Shown: one piece after another, positions 12,411 to 24,619 of the stretch
Position numbering within the stretch: the first letter of the stretch is position 1
Layout: every line of letters starts with the position of its first letter
From: Sisyra terminalis
Lineage: Eukaryota; Arthropoda; Insecta; Neuroptera; Sisyridae
NCBI GenBank assembly: GCA_958496175.1
Contig: OY292278.1
Location: 48,360,001 to 48,424,000, forward strand
Length of the DNA stretch: 64,000 nt
Direction: 5' to 3'
Notes under the pieces: generated by a model
Database searches by the model: none
Told to the model about the DNA's origin: nothing
What the model saw: only the letters and a program-made list of their open reading frames with translations
Translations under genes and position numbers: made by a program

Positions 12411-13005
12411 TTACTTTATTACTTTATTACTTTATTACTTTATATTATTATTATTTATTGTTATTTATTACCAGGATGTAATACATACATATTTACATAC
12501 AACATTTTATACATAGATATGCACCTATAGAGATGAAGCAAATCATCTGTGCATAGGCCCGATATAATAGATTCATTACAACAAATAACATTTAGTAGAC
12601 GCTCATCCTAACAGAGCTAACATTTTTACAGCAAACTTTACATTTGAAATAAATCAAAATACAAAATAAATATAATTAGACAATCAAAACAACATAAAAA
12701 TAAAAATAAAATAACCGTACAATTCGTGTTAATATTGAACTATTTTTTTAAATTAATTTGGTACATCAGCCATCAGCCACCCTTTCAATTTCCTTCTTAT
12801 TATTTTGTTCATATAAGGAAGTGTTTTTAGATGTTCGGGTAATTTGTTAAAGTATTTGATCGCAACAACGGTCGAATTTTTAAATCCTATCTCTTTGTGT
12901 ACTTTAGGTAATACCAGGCTTTTATTTCTGGTAATTCCAATATGGTTTTTATATGCATTTCTGCAGTTCCTGTAATGGTAACATATGGCCTCAAGTATTT
13001 ATGTT
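12405..13005 (-). pseudogene. Non-LTR retrotransposon 3' end with microsatellite tail
   Basis: Minus-strand translation of 12780-13000 reads RNKSLVLPKVHKEIGFKNSTVVAIKYFNKLPEHLK and MNKIIRRKLKGWL, the conserved C-terminal tail (YN.LP...K...LK..L) of many insect non-LTR polyproteins. The 3' end on this strand finishes in a (TAATAAAG)n tract at about 12408-12442, a usual tail type for such elements. Only the 3' end is present. Confidence 0.6.
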
Positions 13006-14013
13006 TTCCTTATACCGAGCACAGAGCTATCATTGGAAAAGGTATTTATTATTTTGTTTTGTATTGCGTATTATAAAGAGGAAAGATTTGATTGTTTGTT
13101 TGCTTTGAAGAGGCTCCGAAACTACTTGACCGATTTGAAAAATTCTTTCACTGTTGGGAAGCTACACTATTTCCGGTAAACATGGGTTATAGTAAATTTT
13201 CCAAAAAATCAGGAATCCATACTAAAACTCCAATAATATAACTCAAGATCTGAAAAAATTACCAAAAGACATTCTTTTATCGCGTGCGCTGCGAAAACTA
13301 ATGGTTATAGAACAAAATAATGTAGTACGATTTTGCAGAACATATCATTATCTACAAAAAATAGACCGACAGCATATGTCTAACTATTATAGTTATGTCA
13401 CAATAAGTGTTTTTTCATTTTAAAAAATATATGTATAAATGCCACCGTTATAAAAGCTCTTTTATTTATACTTTGGGATTAATCCTTTTCAAAATAAATG
13501 ACTTCATATTTAAGTTTGCTTCAATACCATTATACAACTTTTTGAGTTATTCAATTTGAACATTCCATTCGAAAGATATCACAAGTTTAAAAATTTAAGT
13601 TATTTGAAAAATGTCGCATGGTCACTCCATTTTACTTATAATTAAGACCAACTTTATTGAACTTGGCGATATTTTTTATTTATGTATAGATGCTGATTGA
13701 TTTACAGATTATTTGGTCTACGGTAGGTATACCTACCGTAGCTATACGCAATAGACATACTCTTTTTAGATATTTATAAATATTTTTTTGAAAATTAATT
13801 GATTATTACATATAAATATTTTATTCTAAGCAACAGTATATTAAATGTGTCTTTTTAAAGTCGACAAAATAGTGTTTTCAGGTATGATTATGTTTTTCGT
13901 AAAAGAAATAAGAAAAATAAAAATTTTCATATACCACTACAAATGGCAAATTTGAAAAGAAAACATAATCTGCATCTACGTTACGCAGACGAAGTTACGG
14001 GGGTCAGCTAGTT
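13006..14013 (+). mobile_element. Helitron-like non-autonomous repeat, copy 1
   Basis: Contains the widespread insect repeat blocks GAGGCTCCGAAACTACTTGACC and GGGAAGCTACACTATTTCC near 13105-13175, and ends ACGCAGACGAAGT...GGTCAGCTAGT at about 14013. A CTAGT end is what Helitrons leave (CTRR then T). No coding region. The class is inferred from the end sequence and recalled resemblance. Confidence 0.5.
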
Positions 14014-15180
14014 TCTTTATAAAACGTGGACCTACAATATCTATTTTGTATATTTGTCTATAGATTCTTCAAACGATGAACTACTGGCAAGTTATACAAT
14101 GTTTTTTTATTGATATTCTAATGAAAATATTTTCTTTTGATATGTAAATAAATTATAGTCTATCTTACTCTATAGCCTTCTTTTCATTTAGCTCTGTTTT
14201 GTTTTAATGTATGTGCTTAGAATAGACTTTCAAGTGCAACAATGGATCTTAAATTTCTAGGAAGACAAACGTTTCTGTTTCCTATTTTCGAGATCAAATG
14301 GTTCAATTAATTTTCAATAGAATTTGTTGGTTTAGGTGCCATATATGTTGATAACCACATAAACAATATCGGTAAATTAGAATTGTTGTGGGATGACGTC
14401 AGATTACAACGTGATACCTGAGCTTTAGTACACTTGATAGTGTACGGATAATGCATCGTTTTATTCATACAATAATTGCATTATAGTTGATGTTTTTTTT
14501 AGAAGAATTTCCGTTTTTCTTTTCAACGATTCAGGCAATTTGTGTTCATATCCCGAAGATATCTTGTCAGAAGAATATTACCGATTAAGAGTTTCCTTTT
14601 GTGAGATTTTATTTTGCACAGGACAATGGAAAATCGAATTGGAAAATTTTGCCGCTTTGCATTTCGCCTATTTTAAATAAAATGTATTACATGCATGAAT
14701 TGTGAACGTCTAAAACATTATACGTAGACAAGTCCAATATTTTCCGTATGAAAGGGGTCAGGCATTTGTGAAATAGGCTTTGGACTAACGCAGCAGCGGA
14801 ATTCTTCCACGGAGATTGGGAGAGGCACATTGCGGAATTCACGTCGAGGAGGAGAAGGACTTTTCGATCGTCGTCCCTTCTATCTTTTGCATACAATACC
14901 TTATACCTACTGGGTGCAATCCTGTCGAGCTTTTTCTCGTCGCTGTATGTGTATTTATTGCGTCTTTCTATTCATATGAGAGCTTTATATACGTTAGCTA
15001 TTGAGACGCATTAGGCGTTAGTAAAGCGATCGACGTCGATGTCGATGGGGTGGTCGTCACGACGGTGGCAACCACCTTACCGACTAAAAGTTTCAAACCA
15101 CCAGAATCAATGTACAAAGTGGATTTTCTAAATTAAAAATATGAATTTTTCGAGTACAAAAAATTATTAATTAAGGTTAC
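14014..15180. other. AT-rich spacer with a GC-richer block at 14.68-15.1 kb
   Basis: The second half (GAGGAGAAGGACTTTTCGATCG, CGATCGACGTCGATGTCGATGG) has several GATCG/CGATCG and CGTCG clusters in otherwise AT-rich DNA; candidate noncoding regulatory island. No gene recognised. Confidence 0.3.
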
Positions 15181-15479
15181 ACGTCTGAATTTTTTTGTCG
15201 TTCTAGGGTTCAGAAAAAAAAATTACCACTCGCATATTAACCAAGAAAACCCTATGCACCCTATGTAGTAGGAGAGACCGGGTACAAAAGTAACAATTTG
15301 TACTTTTACCATGATTTCTGGCTGGGTGTTATTATTGCCATTAAATGAATATAACCACTAGGGTGTCCGTTATTTCCCAAATTGTTTTTTTTACAGCGAT
15401 CGCCCCCTGAATTTTTAGTTTAAGATATTAAAAAAAATTATCCAATACAATTAAGCTCTTAATTTCTTAATTAAACCGT

Positions 15480-16310
15480 TCCGGAATCATGTTACTTTTA
15501 CCATTTAAATAACATGGCATTATTTGACTTTTTACTTTTATTTTTTTTTTTCTCAGAAACAAATGGATGAAAAGATTTAAGATTAAATTATTCTGACGTA
15601 AAATTTAACGCTCTACAAAAAAGGTCTCCAATAAATTTTCGATTAAATCACTTCATTAAAAGTTATTCAACATTTAACTTGAATTAATTTGTTTATATTT
15701 GTATTTTGTAATTTATTCGACATTTAATTTGTTGACTACAAGTTCTAACAAATTTCTCATAGATGGCGTCAGGTGAAACGGTAAAAATTCGAATTTTAAT
15801 TGAACTTTTGTCGATAGTCTCATTAATTAGTATGAAATTCACTTCGTAGGTACAAAATATTGATTAAAGTTCGAAAATTTATCCTGGATAAATTGAATTT
15901 CACGATTATAGCGAATTTGGATCTTATGTCACCTGTTTTAATTGCCAAAATATGATTTTTTTGTTTAATTTTCAATTCAAGCCTTAAAATTAACACAAAC
16001 AAATAACTGGTGCTCTGACAATAATAATTTTTATCTTCTCTTATAATGAGTTTGTAATTAAAAATTGTAAAAATGAGCAAAAAGTTGAAAATATTGCAAG
16101 ATTTATATTAGGCACAAGTTAAATGTTGAATAACTTTTAATGGAGTGATTTAATCGAAAATTCATAACAGACCTTTTTCGTAGAGCGTTAAATTTTACGT
16201 GAGAATAATTGAATCTTAAATTTTTTCATCCATTTGTTGCTGAGAAAAAACTTAAAATAAAAAAATCAAATAATCCCATGTTATTTAAATGGTAAAAACT
16301 TGATGTTCAT
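15480..16310. repeat. Long imperfect palindrome, family D
   Basis: Arms about 15495-15690 and 16118-16300 mirror each other (CATGTTACTTTTACCATTTAAATA, CATCCATTTGTT, GCTCTACAAAAAAGGTCT versus AGACCTTTTTCGTAGAGC). The centre (about 15700-16100) is AT-rich and noncoding. Clear terminal repeats were not found; the 5' portion may begin near AGGGTGTCCG at 15361. Confidence 0.55.
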
Positions 16311-16350
16311 TTGTCGTTCGAGTATAATGTTTAAATTATTCTTAATCAAC

Positions 16351-17860
16351 AAGTTTATGGATGAATTTGATGTCAATTGCTCTGTTTTATACCTTTTTTA
16401 AGTTGTGCAAAACTTTTGAATAGCAGTGTACCTGCCAGTGGCAGTGAATTCAAAATATCCGTCCCACTCTTTTATCGTGCTTGCTTTTTGTCCTGTTTTC
16501 CGGAACATTCCCAAATTTTCCACCTACCTCCCTTCCCCCAAAAAACCACTTGCCACGGGAATATATTTAAAATTTATGTCAATTTCTTGTCAGGATAACG
16601 ATTCAATTTTCTGATGTCTGAAACTTTCGGACGGCCGGATAGAGCGATCCTGTGGGAGACACGCTCCCATATATTACACCCTTTCCTATTTTCATCAATC
16701 ATTTTCTTTTTTCGAGTTAAAAAAAATCAAATCAAATCAAAACACTGAACAAATTGGTTACAAAATTTGACAACTTTTTGCTTGTCTCTCCCACCCCACC
16801 CCCACCCCCCGCGCGCGCGCTGGTTTCTCCAATAACCGTGAATTAAGGGGGATGAAAAAGAGCCGGGGATGTGATAAAATGAAAATGCGAAACTCACTAA
16901 CGTTATACACTATGCTCGTCTTTTTGAATATATGGGGCACGTGTGTGCAAATTTAGCGCCCTTTGTCGATGGTGATTGTTAGGTGGACACGTGACAGGAA
17001 TGATGACGTAGTTGCCGCCTCTCATATATTCAAAAAGACATTCGATCGGGGAATGAGAACAAGAACGATGAAACTAACTGAAAAATTAAGGGTTGCAAAA
17101 ATGATTCGTAAAAAAAGAGAAAAATACGATTTGATTATTTCGAATTTATATATAAATTTTTGATCCCCGTGATCATTAACTTTCTATTTACGAAAAACAA
17201 CCCCTAATATTGAACCTCTTGTTTAGTAAATGAGGGATGAAAATATCTCAATTTATTGTCAGTGAAATCAATTGGAATAAAGAGGAAAACTTAAAACTTC
17301 AATCTTCAACACAAGTACCAAAAACGAACGGGAAAATATTTAATTTTTTAAACAACCCCATTAAAAAAACAGTGAAATTAGTTCTTTGTGTGGGAAAAAC
17401 AGGGTTGGGAATGTTGAAAAAAATCGAATGATTTATCCGCAACCGACGTTTCCGTCTTTATAAGTTTCTTGTGAGAAATGCAACATTCCCATTTAGCGAC
17501 GATGGAATTCCATATCCTTCATCCCCCCCGTTTCCTGTCCCCTCCCAATTCTGACATGCCATTAAATATTGACTATGTACAGAGAGAAGAGATTATTACA
17601 TGAGAATTTAATAATAATAATAATATGATTATAATCTCGCTAACGTATAATTTTCTCGAGGGGGTTGCAAAATGAAAGGTGATTAAGGGTTGATTTTAAC
17701 GGTTAATAAAACAAGGTGGCACAACGCAGAGAGTTGGTGTAACTAATCGAAACAGCAATAATTATTCTCTTGAAAATAAACACTAAAAGAAAGATTTTTT
17801 TTTCTTAAATCAAAAAAAAGAAGAAGGAAATTTTAGTTTTTGAGCCGATTTTACGAAGAA
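16351..17860. other. Unique intergenic block
   Basis: Mixed composition, includes the C-run/(GC)n tract at 16.8 kb and a repeated ATATTCAAAAAGAC-type phrase in inverted positions near 16917 and 17027. Short open frames are not supported as genes. Confidence 0.3.
16788..16822. repeat. C-run and (GC)n tract
   Basis: CCCACCCCACCCCCACCCCC followed by CGCGCGCGCG, a possible Z-DNA or G-quadruplex-forming tract (G-rich on the minus strand), in the unique block 16.4-17.9 kb. Confidence 0.8.
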
Positions 17861-17962
17861 AAACTACCCTATTTAAATGTTTATTAAAGATTTCACCATA
17901 ACTTTCGTTATGGTGTGATAAATTATTAATAATGTTCTTGAGAACTTGGATTTAAATAATAA

Positions 17963-18021
17963 GACGTTATTTTTCAAATTATTTCAACGTTTCGTTGGTA
18001 TTTATTTCCAACTTCTTCAGG
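17963..18021 (-). ncRNA. Hammerhead-ribozyme-like motif, boxes intact
   Basis: On the minus strand: CTGAAGA (18020-18014), an extra A, helix II GTTGG...CCAAC, GAAA (17993-17990), then helix III ACGTT paired with AACGT separated by a 17-nt loop, and the cleavage triplet GTC ending at 17963. Apart from the extra base before helix II this fits the three-stem hammerhead plan. Helix I pairing is weak in this copy. It is the left arm of an inverted repeat. Confidence 0.6.
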
Positions 18022-18135
18022 AGAATTTTTGATTTTAACATCCTCGTTGTAAATACTGACTTTTTAATAAGATTTTTAACAAGATAACCGAGTGAGTACG
18101 CTTAGCGTACTCAGGATGTTAACATCAAAAATTCT

Positions 18136-18200
18136 CCCGAAGAAGTTGGAAATAAATACCAACGAAACGTTGAGATAATTTGAAAAAATATCATTTTATT
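18136..18200 (+). ncRNA. Degenerate hammerhead-like motif (inverted partner)
   Basis: Same sequence as the motif at 17963-18021 in the opposite orientation. The first box is CCGAAGA, so the essential U4 is changed to C, and the GTC after helix III is lost (reads ATC). Helix II GTTGG...CCAAC and GAAA (18164-18167) are kept. Predicted inactive. Confidence 0.5.
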
Positions 18201-18237
18201 ATTTAAATCCATGTTCCCAAGAACATTATTAATTATT

Positions 18238-19799
18238 TAGCTTACAATGGATTAGAGCAACGAAGAATTTGCAAAGTGGTTCTAAAGTTGCATCCCTTAA
18301 ATTCAAAGTTCATAATATTCAAATTAAACTCGTTGATATTTCGAACATAACAAATTTATTGACGTCAAAGATACTAAAATGCAACAAGGGTTTATAAAAA
18401 ATGATATTTTAATCCAATTTATTAGAGAAAGAAAATCAAAGTGGAGAAAAGGATGATGAAAATCAATTTCTTTTCAATATTAATAATAGTGAAGTACGAT
18501 GTAAAAAGTTCGAGTAATATTGATGATTTTCTATGGTGGTAATCGAGTGGAAATACAAAGAGGTACAAACAATTGAATGGGGTACTTAACTTTTCACCCT
18601 TTCGATTTTATTGATGGTAATTGAAAGTTTTTTTTATTTGAGTATGATAATTTCTTTTGATTTTTGCTTCAACGCCAAGATTTTCACTTTGGTGAATGTC
18701 GGGAGCTTTTATCGAAAGCTCGCCATTGTCTGCGAGTGTTTGTTGAGATTTGGGCGCTAGGTGGTGTTGGGTGTTAAGGAGAGGACTAAGATTATCGTCG
18801 GGTGCGATTTGTGTTGTGCTTTGATCGGTTCGTCGTTGTATTTGTTGTTGTTATTGTTGTTGTTGTTGTTGTGTTGTTCGCTAATGTGATCAACGTGTCC
18901 AACGTTGGATGTGATTCACGGGCATTGTCCCAACAAAATTGGGCAGCATTCAACTGTGAATAGCGTCTAAAGACCACTTACCACGCCCCCGACACAGTCG
19001 TGCGTCCAATTCATGAGTTGCACCCCCGCATGAATTGCTAGACACACTGGATCACCCTTCCCGGTTCAATTGGGATGTAATTCCCAGCCAACAAAGGGGA
19101 TGATTATGAATATACATACATCTCCATTTACACCTAGATAAACGAATAAAAGGAACAAAAAAATACTCAATTGAAAAGACAAATTTATCAAAACGGGATT
19201 TCAATGTTCGCCGCTGAAAATTGTCATGCAGACCAGTAGCTGATTTTCAATTGGTCATTTTTCATTGCCACTAAATTTTCAACTAAAAATTGATCAAAGT
19301 ATAGAATAGACAAGTACTAGAAATGGGTTGGTAGGAATGTATGGGAGTAATTTTTTTCAAGTTGGTATATTTTTGCGTCTTTCATACTCGTTTGCAAAAT
19401 TAACGTTATTTTCACCACGTTTTGACATCTATTATATTTGAAATTGAACGAAATAAACATTTACTGGAAATATTAAAAGAAATACCTAGATATAGTTCAT
19501 GATTTTATGCCTAAAAATAAAACAAAAGCCAAAGTAAACTATTAAACAATAACTGGTATACGGAATACTGAACTAATTACATCGTGTTTTTCTTATTATT
19601 GCTAATAACTTTATCATTTTTGCAGAAATTTCCAAAGCAATTCTCTTTAGATAAAACATATTTCCCGTCAATGTACAAAGTACATATATTCAACTAAATA
19701 ATTGTCCCAAAGATGTGGTAGTAGAGGTGGAGGAGGTCAGTGAATTTAAAAACAAATATAATAAGAAACGAAGAAAATGGTTTTAGTTAAATAGGTTAT
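18238..19799. other. AT-rich spacer with a unique block at 18.65-19.1 kb
   Basis: The unique block includes (GTT)n, CGCCCCCGACACAGTCGTGCG near 18986 and GAATTGC/ATGAATTG mirror phrases near 19010-19035. Remaining sequence is AT-rich without recognised features. Confidence 0.3.
18838..18873. repeat. (GTT)n microsatellite
   Basis: Runs of GTT with single interruptions, inside a GC-richer unique block (18.7-19.1 kb). Read on the minus strand it gives a Thr/Asn-rich open frame, which I treat as noncoding. Confidence 0.85.
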
Positions 19800-21541
19800 A
19801 GGGCCAGTCCAAATAAAGTGGTCCAAAAATAAATGAAATGGTTGCTCGACCATTTTAAAAAAAAAAATTTTGTGAGTGCTATCGCCCAACATGTTGGTAG
19901 TTCAAATTCATCATTATTTTAATTTTATTGCTTTTTGTTTTCCAGTGGTGGCCATAATAGTTTTACTAGGCGCAGACATTTTTGCACTTTTAAGGGTTTG
20001 TGGAAACTTGATTATCTCAGGCCCTATTTGTCCTATCACAATGAAACTAAAAGCAGTGAGTTCATAAAAATATAAGCTATAAGGTTGTAGCAGGACGTTT
20101 TCACCTAAATGTAATTCTAAGGGGTGAAATTTCAGCCTAAATTTTTAGCTCTCATTTGTAAAAACTCCAATTTTCACGGAACGATTGTGAAGGAAGGGAA
20201 AGAGTCTACACGTTAAAACTTTTTTTACAAACAATTAGGTACTAGTTGTATCTAAAAACAAAATTTGAAGTCTGAGACTTTAAGTCTTTTTAAAATAAAA
20301 TATAACAAAATTTGGAAATTTTCAAAATTTGCAATTTTTTGAGCTCAATACCTCTGGTGGGGGGCCAGATAAAAATCTGAAATATCACCGCATTATAGTA
20401 CTGCATAATAGTATTATTCACCTAAAATTTGGAGTTTGAGATTTGACGAGGAGCATAGGTATTGCAAGCCCAAAATGTCAAAATAATGCATACTTCAGTA
20501 GGTGACTATAATGTATTTAAGCATTTAATATGTGACATATACTTGGCAAAAAAGGCATTTTACACAAAACAACATATACTCTGGGCTAACTGTTATTCAT
20601 TTCTTAAATTTAAAACATATACTTCTTTCTGAAAGCTAATAATGTATGTACGTACCCATAGTCATCAACTAATCTTGGTGCTCGACAAAGAGCTAAGAGA
20701 TCTTTTAACACAGTTAAAGAACTTCACATATAATTTTTCTTTGAATAGAAAGGATATAATGTATAATTTACCTTTGTGTATAATAAAATGTTTTCTTCCA
20801 AAAAAATTTGACAACATTTTTTATTGATTTATTGGGCTTAGACGAGCAAATTTTGTTTAAAAATTTTTATCTTCAAAAATTTCCAGTAGTACACTTTGGC
20901 AACATTTGGAAACTCCAAATTTTAGGTGCATAATACTATCATACTGTACTATAAGGAGGTGATATTTCAGATTTTTATCTGGTCCCCCACTGGAGATATT
21001 GAGCTCAGAAAATAGCAAATTTTGGAAATTTTTAAATTTTGTTATTTTTTATTTTAAAAAGGCTTAAAGTCTCAGACTTAAAATTTTGTTTTTGAATACA
21101 ACTAGTACCTAATTGTTTGTAAAAAAAGTTTTAACGTGTAGACTCTTTCCTTTCCTTCACAATCTTTCCGTGAAAATGGGAGTTTTTACAAATGAGAGCT
21201 AAAAATTTAGGCTGAAATTTCACCCCTTAGAATTACATTTAGGTGAAAACGTCTTATTACAATTTTATAGTTTATATTTTCATGAACACACTTCTTTTAG
21301 TTTCGTTTTGATTGGACAAATAGGGCCTGAGATAATCAAGTTTCCCCAAACCCTTAAAAGTGCAAAAATGTCTGCGCCTAGTAAAACTAATATGGCCACC
21401 ACTGGAAAACTAAAAACAATAGAATTAAAAATATGATGATTTTGAACTACCAACATGTTGGGGTGATAGCAAAAAAAAAAACCAGAAGTAAAAAAAATAA
21501 TCAAGCGACCAGTGCTGGACCGACTGAATTGGACTGACCCT
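19800..21541. mobile_element. Long-palindrome element, family E
   Basis: 1.74 kb with ends AGGGCCAGTCCAAATAAAG and (reverse complement) AGGGTCAGTCCAATTCAG, preceded and followed by TA. The arms of about 850 bp mirror each other; a coding-like segment (TTTTGCACTTTTAAGGGTTTG, CCCTATTTGTCC) appears in both. Frames at 19876-20067 and 21280-21504 are the two arms of one sequence. Confidence 0.75.
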
Positions 21542-23468
21542 AAGTTTTTCTTATTAACTGAAAGTTTTTAATCTTTACCATTAACAGGCGTTGCAATGAG
21601 CTTTCATAAAAAAATCTTTAGATAGTTGGAATTTAGTAAGCTTACAAATGATTTACGTTACATTGCAAATCATTTCATTGAAAGAAACAATAACTATGCG
21701 AATTGAAAAAAAATATTTTTTGGAAATCGGATGTCTTTTTCATTTTTGGCCCGTCTTACTCTAAAGCTTTACGTATTTAGGTAAGTATTTACCTACCACC
21801 TTATTTACCACCGTTTTAAAGCTTAATAGTTTTTGCAGCTTTTACCAAAATAAAAATTAAAACTTAGCTGGGTAAATCATTCGATTATGATATCATAGAA
21901 ATATGACTAAATTTTCTTTGGTGCTCCAAAGTTTATAACATTCAGCACTAGTAGGCGTTGAAAAGCACTATCTCTATAAAATCATCAAGTAGGGGATGCA
22001 AAAAAATTTATGCTTTCAACTGGTGATAGTCAAAAATTACTATCGTTTTGCTTTCATACGTTATTAAGCTTTACATAAAGAAAAACATACTCGTAAAAAA
22101 TTACTGCTCAGAAAAAGGTTGACCATGGTTGGGGGGGGGGACGTACTAGTGTAAAGGTTTCTGAAGTCATCCAATAAATAACAAGTGGAAAAATTTAAAA
22201 AAACCGAGCAATAAATACCAAATTGGAGCGTGGAAGTTTTTCATTGAATATGAATCAAAGAAATGATTTTTTCGTTCAAGCTTATTGTTAACAATTACCA
22301 ACAATGCTACCTTCATATAAATGTATTATTGTTGCACTTAACTAAAGTGATTATTTTGAGTAAAACAACCGTTTATTGGCTACAAATTTATTTGGACCAG
22401 TTTGATTTTTATTGCTTGATTTCAAATCTTTCGTATTGTTCAATATAATGTCCAGAATTAGTACTCCCCTCAATCCACTTTCTGCTAACCAAATGTTAAT
22501 ATTTATTTTTTAAAACTCATTCATCTTATGGTCTTTATGGCTGGTTATCCTTTTTTAATCTGTAAATGAGGAGATTTTTACTTTTGCACAACAGAAAACC
22601 TATTGAAGCACAATTATGTCAATAATTTTTTCCAGTCATATTTTTTCTATATTCCAGAAAAGAAAGTAAGGACTTAAAAGCACCCTTTTTCTGAGCTTTC
22701 GTTACCACCAACCGTCTTTACAGACTTTTTCTCTCAAAAAAGATCATTTTTTATAAAAAAAATTGATCTTTTTTGAAAAGCTAAGAATTCTTAAGCATTG
22801 TTTTTTGCAGAAAAAAATTCTTTAATTTCAATTTTTTTTAGTGCAAATTATATGATTGCAATGATTTCAAATGAATTTATATCAGGGCTATTAGTCTTGA
22901 TATCACTCACTGCAGAAATGCATGCAAGCCCAAAGCAACCCTCTTCTTGCTCCCGGTCCAAAAAATGGGAAATGAAAATGTCTTCTAAGACGTTATTTAT
23001 CGATATTATTTTAGATCAATAAAAGCGATTGCAAATTCTCCATACGATTCTCGCTACCTCTACGATATTTATTATTATTTATGAACATATACAAATAAAT
23101 TCTAAGCTTTGGTCATTCCCATTCTCTCCCCCACAAACATACCAAAAGCGATGCTAATATCAAACGATGGACCGCATAAAAAGAATCACAAAACACACAT
23201 GGGGTAAACGTAAATATAAACGTCTTTTGCAAGTATTTTACGTAGTTTTTTATAGAAATACGTCACCGGATTGTGATCTCTACATTTCCGGTCAAAATGG
23301 ACCACAAAATCCGAGCGACAACATCCATATTTCATCTCATAGTCCCCGTTGACTTATCTAAATTGGATGAGGAGATGAAATCGGGATATCTGAAAAAAAA
23401 ATTGAGGGAACTTTAGGGTGTATTTTTCTTGATTCGAAAAAGAAAAAGACAGTGCTTTTATAAAGAAA
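21542..23468. other. AT-rich region 3' of the Sox gene
   Basis: No gene or known repeat recognised apart from the poly(G) tract. The stretch 22.85-23.35 kb is somewhat more complex and may be unique. Confidence 0.3.
22130..22140. repeat. Poly(G) tract
   Basis: A run of about 11 G residues, unusual in this AT-rich setting. Confidence 0.9.
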
Positions 23469-23474
23469 TTTATT
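23469..23474 (-). terminator. Candidate poly(A) signal of the Sox gene
   Basis: AATAAA on the minus strand (TTTATT on plus), 476 nt after the Sox stop codon. It is the first canonical hexamer I saw downstream, at the transition from GC-richer to AT-rich sequence. AATAAA occurs often by chance in DNA this AT-rich, so this is tentative; an alternative hexamer-rich stretch lies near 23.07-23.1 kb. Confidence 0.4.
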
Positions 23475-23949
23475 GATAACAAAAAAATTATCGTATTTTT
23501 TATAGTTAAGTACAAGGGAATTTTTTTAAGGGAATGGGGGAATAGACAATTAGTTAATGGAAATTGCACAGTTTTCCCGTAAAAATATTCTTAGGATATC
23601 TAAAGTAACAATTTGAATATAATGACTAACCAACTAATTTTTTTGCCAAATATTTACAAGGATAGGGTTGTGGGGGATCTATTAACTAGGGACTCTCACT
23701 GTGGGAGTGTTCTGGATCGTCTTGGGAATTAAAATCGCGAGATGTGATCGTCGATGGTATTCCCGTTGTTCCGTTTGTTGACGAATTATTCATAACGACC
23801 AAATCGAGGCCAGAAGTTTGTGTTAGATCGATATGTGGTTGGGACCACCATCCCGATCGGGGCTGAGGTAGGCCCAGATGTGAATGGTGGTTTTGATGGT
23901 GGTGATGGTTGTGAATCCCGTCCGTTCCTGGAAGGACGGGAAGCGGTCT

Positions 23950-24619
23950 TCAAATAACATGCTGCGGAATCGAAGTGGGTGGTGAAATTGAATCCCGTCG
24001 AAATACCGCACCCGAAGATGGCTCTTCCATTGACGTGGGTTTCATCAAAACGTAGGCAATTGGTCGTTTGATTCCGTTCGATGATGAAGATTCCGAAACG
24101 GTAGGACTGGGAGTTTTTCGCGAGTTTAAATTTCCTATAGACGATGGAACGGTGGTAGAGGGTGCCAGGGAAGAAATGGGCGGCGGAGCCGCCCCTACGG
24201 GACATCCACAACTGACCATACAGGGATGCGACAAAGAAGTAGGCCATCCGGCAGCTGCCGCTGCCATAGTTTGCGAATATAACGAACTGTTGTATAGTAA
24301 GGCTAAATCCGCTGCCATTTTACTACTACTCTCATCGGACATTTTTAACGGGTATAACGAGTACGGGAAGGGAGGGAATAGAGATCTGGGAATTTTCAGG
24401 TCGGGATCGGGATTTAGCAGGGGATGAGGTGGAGGATGTGGTCCACTGGGTGGAATTGGCGGCAACAATGAGCGGTGAATGTTGTGAATGGAGTCCATCG
24501 AGGGCGATAGTAGTGGCGACATGGAGAATCCAAATTTCGGCTCTTTTTTGTTGATGAGGGTTTTGGGTTTTCGTCGTGGACGATATTTGTAGTCGGGATG
24601 TTCTTTCATGTGCAAAGCT
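23950..24619 (-). CDS. Sox21a: Sox gene exon 2 (end of the HMG box and C-terminal domain)
   Basis: The acceptor reads TTTTCTTCCAG followed by A GCT TTG CAC ATG. The single A completes the split codon CG|A for Arg87, and the protein continues [12 protein letters not shown] as expected for a Sox box. Residues 88-309 follow, ending in PQHVI and TGA (23952-23950). The frame on the opposite strand (24068-24427) is also open, which reflects GC-richer, codon-constrained sequence and is not a second gene. Confidence 0.95.

Larger units (their letters stand above)
17920..18237. repeat. Inverted repeat carrying two hammerhead-like motifs
   Basis: Arms of about 125 bp (17920-18044 and 18112-18237) are near-identical reverse complements. 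Left arm outer sequence TTATTAATAATGTTCTT mirrors AAGAACATTATTAATTA on the right. The 67-bp spacer contains a perfect small hairpin, GAGTACGC TTA GCGTACTC (about 18090-18108). No coding sequence. Likely a Penelope-derived or non-autonomous retroelement remnant. Confidence 0.7.

Noticed and set aside
18792..18977. Thr/Asn-rich minus-strand frame
   Set aside because: Produced by the (GTT)n microsatellite.
19876..21504. Two similar frames with hydrophobic stretches
   Set aside because: Mirror arms of palindrome family E; probably not a membrane protein gene.
24068..24427. 119-codon open frame on the plus strand
   Set aside because: Exact antisense of Sox exon 2; its openness follows from the coding sequence on the other strand.
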